Source of the DNA: Blasia pusilla
Taxonomy: Eukaryota > Marchantiophyta > Marchantiopsida > Blasiales
NCBI GenBank assembly: GCA_050084515.1
Contig: CM114273.1
Span: 37,634,001-37,698,000 of the forward strand
Direction: 5' to 3'
DNA: 64,000 nucleotides
Under the pieces are notes generated by a model. That model searched no databases. It saw only the letters and a list, made by a program, of their open reading frames with translations, and had not been told where the DNA came from. The position numbers were made by a program, and so were the translations under genes. This document shows, piece after piece, positions 24,895 through 38,030 of the stretch. Every line of letters begins with the position of its first letter. Position 1 is the first letter of the stretch.

Positions 24895-25700
24895 ACCTAC
24901 TTGTGACATACACCTCTAAGATGCTAAGACCGGGTGTGCATGTGTCCCCATCATTAATTTCCATTCTATCATGCATGCCACTTAGAAATTTTAAATATCT
25001 AACTACCCATCTCATCTATATTTCAGGCACATCCATCGTTCTCGAGGAATGCAAGGAAGAGGTGACATCAAACATGTCATATGGGAGCCTCTCTAACAAC
25101 CATCACATACTAGCATTATGGTGATATCCCTAGCAAACCCATACAATATACACTGCAAGCTTGCAAGTACCAGTGCCAAGCTTGGATCAATTGTATCATC
25201 AACGTTAGGAAGGTGCAATCATGCATATTTAAGCATATGGTGCATCCAACCCATACCTTCACGTCCCTCTGATAGAAGAATTCCGTATGGAAAAACTTCA
25301 CACGCCTTAAAATTCTACGCCCTATTGTCACATCCAAAAATTTTGGTGCGATCAGCAACAAGTAGATATAGTCTCCCAAATGAAACATTTGGAACGTCGG
25401 TCAATAGCCTCCTCCCCTAATACTCACACTCTACCATGCTCCCAAACTTGCAAAAGATGTGTCCCCTCCCACCTAAACCGTATGGCTTGTTGTAGGATCT
25501 TATCCAACTCTCTAGCATCCATTGTCCCCGCTATGTTGCCTATGCACAAGTACTCAAATACTACATTATCCTACTGGATATCTTGGCTATGTGTTACCTT
25601 GTCAACGGCCTTTGTATCTAGGAACTCTCCATCCAAACTTGGCATCAAAATCAATGTTGTACGGCTCTCTATGACCAACAAAATAAAATAGGGAGAAACG
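24895..25700 (-). pseudogene. Gypsy-MT integrase and PHD remnant (minus strand)
   Basis: From 25700 leftwards: integrase N-terminal region (ILQQAIRFRWEGTHLLQVWE), a jump over the catalytic core, then the integrase C-terminal region (FHLGDYIYLLLIAP, FLDVTIGRRILR) and a decayed PHD finger to about 25010 (LVCDG- and PRERWMC-like readings). The 3' untranslated part (ACCCGGTCTTAGCATCTTAG) leads into the B1 block at 24838. Many frameshifts and stops. Confidence 0.7.
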
Positions 25701-26635
25701 TGTGACTCGGCACCATCTCCACATCACTCTCAAAATGGTAACAAGCTCTAGTCATATGTGGCTAACTAAGATATGGGGGGTTGATATCTGGCACGAGAGA
25801 GGAAGAGAGGAGAGTCTCTCTTAAAAAAAAGGTACAAAAAAAGGAAAAAAAAAAAACCAAAACTCTCTTCAAAAAATATGAAGATTATAGATAATAAGTA
25901 AGTAATTTTATTTTTATTTTGAAGAGAGGAAATGTAGTGCAACCTGTCAGAATCTGATGGGTTGAAATTTTGGGTTTTTTTTTTTGTTTGGTTAGGAAAA
26001 AATATTCATTTTTTGTGTTTTTCTTAACGTTTGCAACCCATCGGAAACTCTCTTCAACTTGTCAAAAATTCTCTTCAAGCCAAGAGAGCCCTAGGAGTTG
26101 CTCATATCTTCCTCTCTCCTCTCTCCTCTCCTCTTACCGCTCCTGCTAGGATATGGATTCTGACTCAAACCATTTGCATCTTGGTTGAGCCTCCCTGATT
26201 TAGGTCAATAGGTTAGCATGAACTATAACAATAGTTGGCACCCACTCACTCCTTAGTATAAGGAAGATAATCCTATCTTGAGATACTTTTTTATTTCTTC
26301 TTTCACTATAGCTAATATTTTTGGTTGAATCGATATTTTCGTTATCGAATTAGAACACTTTCCTCCTTTACACCAATACTACCTCGCCTTGCATCTCATC
26401 TACCATAATAGATGAAAAGGGAAGGGGCTCCAAATTCCGACTTACTTGGGTGAAAAAACTTAATTTTCTCTAATGCCTTAATGTGCTCATACAAGAGTTG
26501 AATTTCTTGGGAAGTCAACCTCCAAGGGTTGCTCATGATCTAGGCCATTTTAGATTTGAGTTCAATACAATGTTCTCCCAAATTCTTGAGAATTCCCTTT
26601 ATGTATTCTATTGTCCACGCAAAAGCATCACAAAT
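25701..26635. other. Unassigned AT-rich sequence
   Basis: No recognisable gene. Contains poly-A/poly-T tracts (about 25820-25870 and 25970-26020) and a CTCTCCTC-rich stretch near 26110-26140. Probably decayed transposon or spacer sequence. Confidence 0.4.
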
Positions 26636-27318
26636 TTGGGCTTGATAAGGTCAGGCTGATCTGGAGCATTACCCATTTTAGATATAAACGTCCTTGGATG
26701 GAGCAAGTATGAAACAATTTATCATCCAACATGAGGTCGTGGTGAGGTTTCGACCAAGGTGTCAAATGAGTCTTTGGTACGAGCCAAGGCAATAACGATT
26801 GATATCGAGTCCTATGATGTCTTTGTTGGTATAGTAGTATTGTATTTGATGGACTTTATCTTGGATTAGTGGGAGGAGTCAATATCCAATAGACTAAGAT
26901 GATAGTCAAGACATAGGAAACTTAGCTCGTTACCCGTTTGATTCACGAGTGGAGTGATCGAGGGATGACCAAGAGAGGTGGCGACTCTAGCCCATACATT
27001 ATGCAATACTACCATCACTTGGCCTAAGGATTTGATCAAGGGGCATGCCCATGCAGAGGAAATGTCAATGGCCAACACACCCATGGAGAAGGGTGTTATG
27101 GTAGCAAGATCATTCCATGGATGAGAGGTGCTTTTAATTTGTGGGGCTCGAGCGAGGAGCTTTAACGCTTAGACGATGAGCATGTATAGATGGCATGACG
27201 TAAGAACTTTGCACTAGATTACGATTGGTCAAAGGAGCTCAAGGTAGCTTGGAGTGCTACAATGTCACGCTTGGACACCATGCTAATTATATGGCGTATC
27301 CCTTAAGAGGATATTAGA
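26636..27318 (+). pseudogene. Gypsy-MT copy 2: protease and linker remnant
   Basis: ESYDVFVGI-like reading near 26810 and the conserved linker to the methyltransferase (LTLRRARSEEL-type segment near 27150) align with 5640-6228. Frame is broken in many places. The protease active site is not seen. Confidence 0.65.
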
Positions 27319-27975
27319 GTGTTGGATTTCTTTGGAGGGATCAACATTGGGTTGATTATTGTTTTGTAGGGAGGATTGTGTATGCAACACTATTGTTATG
27401 TGGAGCATTATGAGGTTTTGAGGCGTGTCTCACTCCATTATATGGCATAGTTGCACCTTTGCTTTCCTGATTTTTTACCTCTATCGACCATCCAAGATTA
27501 CTACAGTTCCTTGAGGAGGGATATTTCATTGTTGGGCAAGTGTTGGATCCGTTGAGACCCATTGATTGGGGCATTACAGGTTGGCCATGTTAGGGTTAGT
27601 TGAGCGCTACATGAGGTGGTGATTTAGTGGAATCTTGTTTTTTATTATTTTGGGAGATGAGAAGGATCTTGCTGCACTTTCAAGAGCATCACTCCCGATC
27701 TACAACTTAAATATTGGAGAATATACCGATATTGAGTGATTATGGGTCATTAGTGGTGACAAGTGCAAAACAAGTTTGTGCATAGATTGGCCTAGTAGAG
27801 TTTTTGGATAAGGTGAATATAGGTTCACAAGCACAATTCTTCAATTCTCGCATCTATGGTGGTCCAACTTGGTGCCACACGAGGTATTGAGGAGGGCGTA
27901 TGCAAGAATAGAGATTGCATCCCATTTTTTTGTGGATCCTATTTTGGATCTAGGACATCAACAAGAATGCGGGCT
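27319..27975 (+). pseudogene. Gypsy-MT copy 2: DNA methyltransferase, first part
   Basis: Motif I reads VLDFFGGINIG at 27319, then a YCYVEHYEVLRR-like segment, motif IV GWPC near 27572 followed by a stop, a decayed LENIPIL motif VI and a VPHEVLRRAYARIEI-like region. It breaks off at about 27975, where the helitron-like insert begins; the methyltransferase resumes at 37714. Several stops. Confidence 0.75.
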
Positions 27976-30900
27976 TTAACTTCCATCTTATATGGGTAAT
28001 AGTAGTTAACGAACATTGTATAGTAATTTTTACGTAGAGTACACATATAGCAATAGTGAAACAAGTGGAAAATTATACCGAGAAACAGGTGGAATGGTAA
28101 AGTTCACCAGCCGAATGCCTTAATCAAGTAGTGCATAGCTTGACGATCAATTAATGTGTTTAACTTCATAGAGAATGAAATTAAGTACATAGGCAATTAG
28201 TTAGAAAAAGAGCTAGCTTACTGTCCCTAAGTTAGAGTCAAAGGGTGGCGCCTTGTTTATGTTATCCTCACGAGAACAATGTCATTTGATGGATTGTGTT
28301 TTCAGAACTGTGATATGGTTTGTGAGAAAGAGAGCTAGCTAACCGCCTATGTCAATTATCATAACGAAGAAGGCTTACTTTGGATGTGTTGAAGGATTGA
28401 ATGCATAGAAACATATATATTATAGGACAAGTAGGTAGTGAACTTAATGAGTACCTGAATTGTAGTGTGACTACAATGAACAGATTAATGAGACATAGAT
28501 CCATGAGTAAAATTAGAACTACTAAACAACATGAAGTAAGTTAACTGATGGAGTTGGATAAACAATTGCATGTCATACAGACTACCCAATCCAAAAGGAT
28601 GAATGGAATCTCGGAACTGTGTAATCCTGCGCACCTCTGAGCTTACACTCAGGCTAACCTTATGGTGTGTAGGTCCACATTATATTTCGATGCTATCATA
28701 TTTTTAAGGTATACCAGATTTAGGAAAGCTACATCTCTTTCCAATCGTTCTTATTATTTGAAAAAAAATGCAATCTTTAATTTCTAATCAAACAAAAACT
28801 ACTTTGAAGTTAATGATGACAGTAATCAAGTTCCAAAAGAAACACTAAGTAGAAAGCAAGCCACGTGTCTGTTACCGGCTGAATTAGGGGCAATTGGAGC
28901 AAATGCACACTTTGAAAATATAATAATGGCATGATTTTACAGTGAAATCACTAAATACATTAGCAAGCATCTTTGAACTTTGTTGAAATGTCATCATTGC
29001 AGCAAATGCATAACCAATTTAAACATGTGGTCCGAGAAATGCCACACTAGCCTATACACAAAATGGAAAACCTCCTGATACAAAGGACTCACAATGCAGA
29101 CCAAAAAATCTGGTTGGTAGTAGATGGCTGAACATGTTGTACAACACATTAGTAAGGTTGCCTAACTTGTGAGGTACTTGTTCAAAACAACAACATTGTA
29201 GCAAGCAACTCATGTGCTTATAGTTCATGGAGACCTATACTCTATGACAGAGGGTCTCCAAGAACATAAGGTGATGCTCCAAGTCCCTGTCGTTTGGGTA
29301 CCTGTTGGCACAATATGTAATGACATTGTGCAGCTCAGACTTTATATCATTTAGTTGCTAGTGCAGGATGAGAATATTTGATATGTTTTGTCCCTGATTT
29401 GTGCCTATGTACTGCATAACCTGCTGCAGTGTCTTGTTTCGTGATTCACACTTCCAGAGTTGTGCTTGAAGGTCTTCCACATTTGGTAGAGGTGCATTCA
29501 ATAGCGATGTGGAAATCCCGGTCGTTGTGGCAACTTCAGCTTGATCAACATTGGAGACCTGCTTGCCTTTTTTGTCCTTCTTGAAATATGTCGAGTGACG
29601 AGCGGGCTTGCAAGCCAACTTTGTTGGAGTTTTGTAATCACTCCTCGTAGAGTGTGGTGGGTACTTGATCTTTTGTGTGCAAAAGAACAATAGCAAGTAA
29701 GTGGATGTAGAAAATTCAAGTGTATGAAATATAAAAAGAGAGAACGGAAGTAGACTGACTAGGCAACATTTGAACAACCGACATAAGCAACCAGCGTTAC
29801 GGGACCATCAGAGAAACATTTTTCAAATTTTCCGAGGTGCCGATAAAATTGAACATGGAAAATATACTAAATAGTTAAATTGTAAGAAGAAGTGCCACAA
29901 TCAATAAGAAAAATTAGAGATTAAGACATTCATATGGCATGCGGATATAATATGGATAACTTGGATAAGTAACTAGCAACATAACTGTTGTCAGAGCAAA
30001 TTTGGGTCAAATTGTGTGCCATACTATTGAGCTTATGGATTGATAGTTGTTTATGTGTACTAGGAATGTGTGGACAGTGCAAGTACAAAGTAAAAAACAC
30101 AGAAAGCTAGCCGATGAGTAGTAGTCCAACATAGATAGGACGACATATGGAAAAATATCACCAAGCTCATAGTATGTTGATCATGTTCAAAACTGACTTG
30201 TAGTAGGCACCTTGCAAATAGAGAAACGAAAAAAATCAGAGGCAATAAATGATTAAATTTTGGAAAGAGCAAGAGAACATAATTGACAGATATGCACTTA
30301 CCATGTTTAAAATCAGGTGAATTCTCGCTTCTTCGGGGACTCAGGCATAATTGGGCGATTGAATGAGCCAACATTACGCTACAAGTGAAAAAATGTAGAT
30401 CCACTATTGCATATGCTATCTACACGTGATACAGAGTCTATCTCAACATCGGCGGGGCTATGTTTTACATCAGTTGTTTCATATGAGATAATACCGTCTT
30501 CACGAGCACTCTTGAGACGTGTAAGCAGGTGGGCTGCCTTTGTTGAGGACAAATCTACAAGAAAATGAAGAGTTAGTTTCATTATAACCCTGAGCTCATG
30601 AAATTGGTGGGTTTAATCCCCCCCCATACTCTAGTGTAGTGCACAGAAGCTTGCTGCCTCGTGAGTTCAGAGTGGATGAAATCAATTCCTTTGAACGCAA
30701 GGACTTCTTTGTGAATGCCTGTAGTGACATAATGCAACAAAAGTGAGTAGTAGACAATGCACAAGGCTGTTAGTGAAGCACAAGTATGAACATTTAACAA
30801 AGTGAAATACGTACCAATAGTTGGTGGGTGGTTTCTTAGTTCACAAAACAAGGGAACCCAAGCTTCTATTTGGTCGATCATACGGCTCATTTGGAGGCTT

Positions 30901-31394
30901 GACACATCACCTCCCTATAATGAATGATCTAGGCCTAAGATATTAGCATACTTAAGTTGGACATCTTTCGGGGGCACCACGATACCACTTGAGTATTCTC
31001 GTCTGCTGGTAGTTCCGGCATGTCACTGAGAATCATCTTTGCAAAGTCTACATATGACCTCGGTACCTGGTAGGACACTGTTAGTACTTGGGAAACTTAT
31101 ATAAGAGTAAAAAACATGGGTGAGTTGTATGCAAACCTGATTGGTGTTGTTGATTTTATGGTGAGCATGTCGTAACATGGCATTCTGCATCGATTGTGCA
31201 TCTGCATACTCGCCGGAACTGTTGTCGCTTATCAAAATAGGTCTTGTGAGCGGGACAAAAAATGGTATAGTAGACTTTTCTGCCGGGTCCAACGGTGTAG
31301 CACGAGTAGAAGATCTCCTTCCCCAAACTCTTACCGAGCTATCACTTGTTGCCATGTTGGCAAGACAATTTTTTGTCAACAGGACTGAACAATA
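27976..31394. other. Right-hand (3') part of the helitron-like insert, no domain recognised
   Basis: Short minus-strand frames with possible introns (for example 29777-29358 with a coiled-coil-like VEDLQAQLWKCESRNKTLQQ segment, 30905-30582, 31379-31023). I cannot assign them. They may be captured host exons or the decayed end of the transposon protein. Confidence 0.35.
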
Positions 31395-32330
31395 CTAAGA
31401 CCCTGGCCAAAGACAGTGGAGTCTTCCGAAGTAATGGAACCAAGAATTATGAGATTGGAAATGCTCTTGACTTGAGACAACATGATATAGACAAGGCCTG
31501 GGGAAAAAAGCGGACTTGATCACAAGTAAGCACTTACCATTGACGGTGAGACCCTGGCTCTTGTGTTGGAATTGTGGTTTAGAAGCAGCGTCACTATCTA
31601 CATGACCATGAAACATATCTGCCTCACCGTAAAGTCTCTTGAGTGCGACAAGATTGAAGGCATCAACATCGGATCGGTGTGAGCAGATTACCTGTGTTTC
31701 TGTATCTGTGTAATCAATGGCCTCATTCTCATCAACAAAACAAGTGCCAAGGTGGTTATCGATATGAGTCTGAGTTGGTAATATTGTCCTCAGACTTATT
31801 AAAATATTAAGGAACATAGGATCAACAGCATGTCTGACACCAACACATAGGTCAAATTTTATTAGACTATTGTAAAATGGAGAGGAGGATATGTGACAGA
31901 AAGAACAAAGAGTGTTAACTTTATGGCGGTAAACTGGAAGTAGCTAACATAAGTTACCAACAAATATCACTAGCTTTGAAGATAATGGATCCAGGTGTTT
32001 GGATGGGCAGACTTCATAATGCCTCATGGCAATGATCTGCAATAAGTGGCATGTCAGCATTGAGCACTCGTCTATGACAAGAACATCAACATTTCTCAAA
32101 TGGCTATATTGATCAGAGGCGGTGTGCATGGATGGTAAGTTGCCCTTGATAGGTATGCTAAAGGCTGAATGGATTGTTTTGGTAGTAGAGTGCAAACGAA
32201 TCGCGGCTATCCTAGTGGTCGCTGTTAATTAAGTTGCAACATATTTGGATTACCAATATGATTGCATAAAATGAATGAAGAAAGTCTTACCGCTTCCTGG
32301 TGGACCAATGATCATGACTTACCCATTGTT
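31395..32330 (-). pseudogene. PIF1-type helicase of the helitron-like insert
   Basis: Walker A reads VMIIGPPGSGKT-like at about 32325-32290 (GPPGSG then a GTAAG donor-like sequence). After a short gap that looks like an intron (acceptor near 32222) come TKTIHSAFSIPIKG, VLVIDECSML (Walker B) and LVIFVGNLC (usually FxGDxxQL). Further left TQVICSHRSDVDAFN, LVALKRLYGEADMF and HGHVDSD match the PIF1 block that follows motif III. Several frame changes could be introns or damage. It would unwind DNA during rolling-circle transposition. Confidence 0.75.
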
Positions 32331-32581
32331 GAGTAACTTTAGTTGTTCGTACATACGGAGTTGCTCAGGATTTAGACAACTAAGGGGTAAAGAGGTTGTG
32401 CAACTATTATTTCAGGACTATTGCATGTAGTCGTAGGGTCCAGGTTGGTGTCGTACATACTGGGAGTAACATCAATGTCAAAATTCGGACGAGCGATATC
32501 CAACACCTTGGAGACAATCTCACTTGCATGTACTTCATTCCATAAACACTTTTGAGCATGATTTTTTTATCTCATAAACAA

Positions 32582-33567
32582 TCACGGACGATGTAGAAAA
32601 ATGCCTCTATATAGACACTCATGTAAGTAGGGCCACAAAGGTGAGGTACTACCGAGGACCTCTGATTCAAATTTGAAAGTAATGTGAGCCAATAAAATGC
32701 CGTAGAAAAATTCATTCCACTGATGCAATCGGTGGTGCTCAGCGGAATAGACCAATCTGTTTGTGGAGCAGACAAAGTTACCAAGAGAGTCGACACCAAT
32801 AACGTGGCATGAATTGGAATGTTGGAACTTGAGCACTTCATAGTTAGACCCGAACTGAAAAAATGACGAGTCCGAGAGAGATTCTGGCGGCGAATAGTAT
32901 AGAGTGCATGGGTGCACACACAAGTTGGTGCATCCTTATATATAGTCGTTCTTTGACTTGACGTGTTTGAATCGACATAATGAACTCCCTAAGACCTGTG
33001 AATAATAGGTATTTTAAGAGCAATAAGAGCTGCCTCACTAGATGAAACACACATGTTCAATACCAATCCTGATAGCAGTTTCAATCTTACCTCGTCAAGA
33101 CCATCAAGACCTAGTTGCTTAGCACACTCAATTGTGATGTTTAGAGCCCCATGTGGTTCACACTTTAGCGCATACTTGAGCAAGTAAAAGGACCACTGGA
33201 TGTTTGTTACCCTCTACACATTCATGTGCGCTCCCCAAAGCATAAGTATAGCATGATGGTGGGGAATGACGTTCCGATCTTCATACCCAGATTGATAGTA
33301 CACCCATTTCTGACTAACAGGAGCTATCATTGGCATGATATTGAAGTCAGTTGCATCAGGGAAGCCCATCCGGAAACAAGATGGATGGTTTGTTGCTGCT
33401 TTAACTATGCAGACACGGACGTTACATGTATGAAGCTCCTTCTTTATATGATCCCGTCGTACATGAGACGAGATCATATATGGTATGTGGACATGTGAAA
33501 TTGGCTCAACAAGTTTAGATACACATATATTCAACACAGAGCCGCTCATAAGGCTGAGGATTAGCAA
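32582..33567 (-). pseudogene. Helitron Rep-side and linker region remnants
   Basis: Reading leftwards: KELHTCNVRVCIVKAAT, HPSCFRMGFPDAT, RNVIPHHHAILMLWGAHMNV, then YLLKYALKCEPHG, CVSSSEAALIALKIPI and LYYSPPESLSDSSFFQFGS. These parallel Helitron landmarks in order: the HxCxK...CRFGFP region, RN..iN.YNP.ll...raN.D, the YxxKYxxK Rep motif, the R.VSasEA block and the YRP-E-L-sfyeF block. The upstream HxH Rep motif is not found. Introns or frameshifts break it. Confidence 0.6.
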
Positions 33568-36500
33568 AGCATTGTTTCGCCGACAAAAAGTATAGGTTTC
33601 ATAGAGTCAAATTCACTCAATCAGTACATGAAGAGACCAACTTACCTTGGATATGTAACATGTGATAGAGCATCTTCTCACCAGGATCTATTGGATCACC
33701 TCCCCAAAGCAATGCATAATTCAAATCATATGAAAACTTTTTTTCTTATGACAGAATGTGGAGCCATATTTGATGTGTCGAACTACTGCCTTACGTGTGA
33801 GTTGATAGCTACAAAATTTATGCGAAATTTCAATTAGGAGCGGACTGTCCAACTTCAGCAAAACAAAGTAAAGACACCCGTTACTCACCTACGGACGTAC
33901 TAAATTAAACATGTGTTGGATCTGTGTGATACCCACAATTTTGTACTTTTGAAGAATATATCTTTTTATTCAACGAAGACTCTTGTACATTATGATTTTG
34001 ATTATGATTTATTATTGTGAGGAGGAATGAGTAAGATTAAAGTGAATCAAGAAGCTCAAAGGACAAGGCAGAGAGATAGAAAATCAAGGATTTGCCTAAG
34101 AGGAGAGGAGAATAAAATAACAAAGTCTCAAGACTCAGCAAGAAGCTTTGGAATGTCAACGAAGCTCTATCTACAAAGTACTTCGCTCTATAACGAAGCA
34201 TAACGAAGCAGGAAGAAGAAGAGAAAGAAGTACTTTGCTCTTGAATGAAGCGGGAAGCATGAAGCACCTTAAACAAGAACGAAGAAAGGAGTGCTTCGTC
34301 CTCAAGAAGTCAGCAAAGCAAAGCTAAGAATGACGTGATTTCAAACGACGCATGTTAGAACAGTTAGACTAGGAAGAGGCGCGACCTTTTGTATCAAATT
34401 GGTAGTTAGGACAATTTTTTTATGCGGATTCACAGGAATCGTAGGAAAAGCTAAGAGAACCATAGATCTAGGTAGTTACAAATGCTGAAGAGACACCAGC
34501 TTCATCAAGAACGCTTCGAATCTTTGGATCACTCCTACTCCAGCGAGCATTCTCTTACGAAGTCCGTATGCTGTAGGAATGGTCCGAGCAAGGGAGTAGT
34601 ACCCTCTCGAGCTTGTATACACTTTGAAGCTTTCTGATTCTTGATGGAGTAGTAAAGCAATCATTCATTCATTCTGATGTGCGATGCTTATGTCTGAGTA
34701 TTCTTTTTGGATCTGCAGAGTGGAGAGTGAATCAGGCGAATCTTTCTCATCAATGAAATAATCAACATGAGTTGTAGGAAATCTGTTTGATAGAGAGTAG
34801 CCTGCCAAGACGGATTGAGTTCCGAAAGTAGGAGAAGCCAACTTTCATGTTGAGATCTCCGTGAGGTTTCTTGATGTCGAGAGGAAATCTACCTGAGCAT
34901 GCTGTCAATTCCACTAGAGAGAATCGAGGAAAGATCCTTTGGTACTAAGAAAGATCCGAAGATATTTATAAGACATTGAACATAACTCATACACATTTAA
35001 ATACAACTATTACAACAGAATTGTAATTTTGAACTCTCTTTTCATCAAACAATCATCCTCTTGGGGATCAAACTTATTAAACGTTTGTAAAATAGAAACT
35101 CTTGTACATTACAATATGTGTAGAGCAATCAGCTTAATTGGGCCACATGACGCTACAAGTGACGATATGAGCTAAAGAAGTCTCTAAGTTGATTGATTAA
35201 GCTAGATGTCCAGTTATAGTACTGGGTAGCTTGTAACAGTTTGTTTGTCTTTCATGTACATAACTAGCATTACAAGCTGTAGCTGGCAATGCAAAACAGA
35301 CAATAACATTGATAAAGGTTGATCTCAAGGCGGATTTTTGGAAGCTTGTAAGCCCTATATTCACTTTTGTATTTCGTGTTATGACTCTTTTCCTCTCTTT
35401 CTTCACCTATTTAGGTGAAGTGGCAAGAAAAAATACTGCTAGATGTGTTATTTGGTCCTATTTTGGTGGATCTTGCTTGTGCAAACATATCCCTCTTGGC
35501 TTGAGCTGATTTCTTGGTAGCTTCATTGTTCAAACTAGTGGTGTAGAAGTTTTTTTATTATGTGGTTTATGGGAGACCCAAAGTGCAGCAGATTCTGATG
35601 GTAAATAGGCTGAAATTAAAGGTAAACAGCCATGGATTGGAAAGTCTGATGTCGAAAAGCGTCATGAACCAGAGTTTTAGCCATCGAATTCTTGAAATTC
35701 CTAAAGTACGTTTACCAGAAGCTACTAAAAAAACAATCTTCCCATTTTTTGGGCTTTTCACTCATGCGTACTTCTTAATTTTTTCAGTCTTGCCACACTT
35801 GGAACAAACCTACTTGTGGGAATGGTGAACCCAAAAATGAGATTATGGACTATTGTATGCATGCAGAAGCCATGAATAGAGCTACTATTGATTGGAAGCT
35901 TTGCGGGTAAGGTACATAGTTTCCCTACAAGAGAAACTTCTCTCTAGCATATTTGAAGATTAAGTTTATGCATGCACATTTTATGACTAGGATATCAGTA
36001 TCATTTTTATGAAAGATAAGCCTGTGTTGTTCTACATGTGGTCTCGAAAATAGAGAATAGGGATCGTGTTGCGCATCTGAACATGGCAACATAAGGACAA
36101 AAGGCTAGGCAAAAATGCATAGGAAAATAGAGCAGTAATAGGCATAGTTATGAAGTGCTTAGAGCACAGTTGGGGTAAGGGTCAATTATGCTACGTGCTT
36201 GCAACCACATTATGGTTGGGATTTTTCAGCTTACTCACCTTTTTCCTTAAATGAACTGACATATTCAAATTGCAAAGTATGCATGAACATAAAGCACATA
36301 AGAGAATCAAGGATGCCCGACGGTACACTTGCGATCAACTGCATCATAACATGAATCCACAGGAATTACAACGCAATCAAATGAGACTAATAAATATGTC
36401 TATGAAAGAGGAGTTGGTGATGTTGAAGGTTGTGTAATTGCAGTCTAAATCATACGAAAGGACAGCATGAGACTTACGATACCAAGAGCAAAATGGAACA

Positions 36501-37713
36501 CAATAGTCACGTCACTGAATCGAGAAAATGTCATATAGACATGTTAAGAATAAAAAAGTATACCAAGTTAAGATAGCACCACAATATCTAGATCACCGTA
36601 GTGCGTTAGTACAATCTATCTTAGTGGAAAAAGCCACCAAGCGCGCAAGCTAATGCAGATGTTGTTAGATGTATGTGGAAGTGAACGCCAATTCTCGAAA
36701 CAATGAAAGTGGGCGATACAGTGCGTATAGTTGAACGAATCAAAACAGGGACCTTCGTCAACAATGACTATCTAAAACCTTGTAAGAATATAAATGAGAA
36801 GAGGTGGTACCAACCTTGCGAGGTGCAAATAGAGATGGACAAATAATCGCAATTTCCTGCGGGGGCATAAAGACAATAAAGGCTGATTCCTCAAGACATT
36901 TGGGCAGAGCAAACACAAGTGACATATTAAGCAGGCGGAATGGCGCTGGTCGTGCCCGTCGCCTCGAAGAAATTACGGGCATGACATGAAATTTAAGCAT
37001 CTGCATGTAGACATGCAACAGACTGGTTTATGTGAGCCCGTGACGGTAACAAAGGTGCCAGGGCGACTACCAGTTCTCAAGTAGGGCGCGCCCAGAGTGC
37101 CGTCGTTACGTTTTTCCCCGCCCAAGTAGATCCCTACAAAATTTCATAAATCCCTACATCTTAGTAGAATTAACACCGTTGTAGAAAGAAAGAAAGAAAA
37201 ACCTGCTCGTCGGCATGTACACCAAATTTGCAACGGCATCTTAAGGTGATCTCATGAATTCAATAGTGCCATTAGTATTCACACAAACCTGAAAGGAGCA
37301 AAGTAATGAAGAAATCTCAAGCATCTAAAATGAGGCTCAAAGACAACGCAAGAGATGAGTTTCAAAAGCAGTATCCAATAAGGCACAAACCCGCAACTTA
37401 GAATGGAAAGAAACTACATCGCCAAGATACAACCGCATTGACTTTCGCATGCCTCAAATCCATGGAGGACCTTACCACCGGAACACACCCCAAACAGATA
37501 TGTCGAAACTCACATGGTTACCTCTCTTGTGCATGAAGGATTTCTTGTCATGAATCCCTAAATCCAAGAAACTTGCGTGGGCCTAACGTACGCATAGGAT
37601 ACACCCAAACACAAAAATATCGACGTGGCTACTCGGTGGCCTTCTGCACTCGGCAACAATGTATCGTCGTGCCATGCCAAAACAACCTGCAAAGGCCTAT
37701 ATTAGATGCCGTT
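33568..37713. other. Left-hand (5' on minus) part of the helitron-like insert, no domain recognised
   Basis: No clear coding domain. 34130-34320 has many irregular CGAAGC/GAAGCA short repeats. 36758-37018 (minus) has an 86-codon frame with an Arg-rich SRRRARPAPFRLLN segment that could be a captured exon, but I cannot identify it. Confidence 0.35.
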
Positions 37714-38030
37714 ATAAGAGGTATTGAGGCACGATGATGAAGCTCTGTTGACAATGGTGAATAAGGTTGGCATGCCATGGGTAGGTCGGTAGTCTTTCCC
37801 ACTTTTTTGAGTTTTCCCGCTTCTTATGCATATAAGGAGGCCGATCCAATCTTGGTTTGGGATGACAAGATACACTAGTTGGTGGAACCCAATGTCAATG
37901 AGTGGGAGCATGCAATGGAATTGCCCACACGTGTGATGATCATACCATTAATATCAAAGGCATCTTGACATAATGTCTTGGATTAGGCGATGGATTTTAA
38001 CTACTTGACATAAACCCTCAATTTAAAGGT
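37714..38030 (+). pseudogene. Gypsy-MT copy 2: DNA methyltransferase, last part
   Basis: Resumes after the helitron-like insert with VLRHDD, IGMP, FSHFFEFSRFLCI-type readings of the target-recognition region, VWDDKIH-like and ELPT at the late-motif position, then the AMDFNYL tail. Each segment aligns with 56155-56459. Heavy decay. Confidence 0.7.

Larger units (their letters stand above)
27976..37713 (-). mobile_element. Helitron-like insert of about 9.7 kb, decayed, inside gypsy-MT copy 2
   Basis: The methyltransferase of copy 2 is continuous if this segment is removed. AAGA stands at both borders (27972-27975 and about 37710-37713) while the aligned intact copy has room for one. On the minus strand the insert carries remnants of a Helitron Rep/linker region (33567-32582) followed by a PIF1-type helicase (32330-31395), in Helitron order. 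The minus-strand 5' end reads TATAACGGCATCTAATATAGG. Near the other end CCATCTTATATGGG is an imperfect inverted match to GCATCTAATATAGG. A T/T insertion site would fit Helitron2-type elements; the classic A/T site and CTRR end are not seen. Confidence 0.6.

Noticed and set aside
34037-34330. CRISPR-like or structured repeat array from the many CGAAGC units
   Set aside because: Units are short, irregularly spaced and diverged; eukaryotic context.
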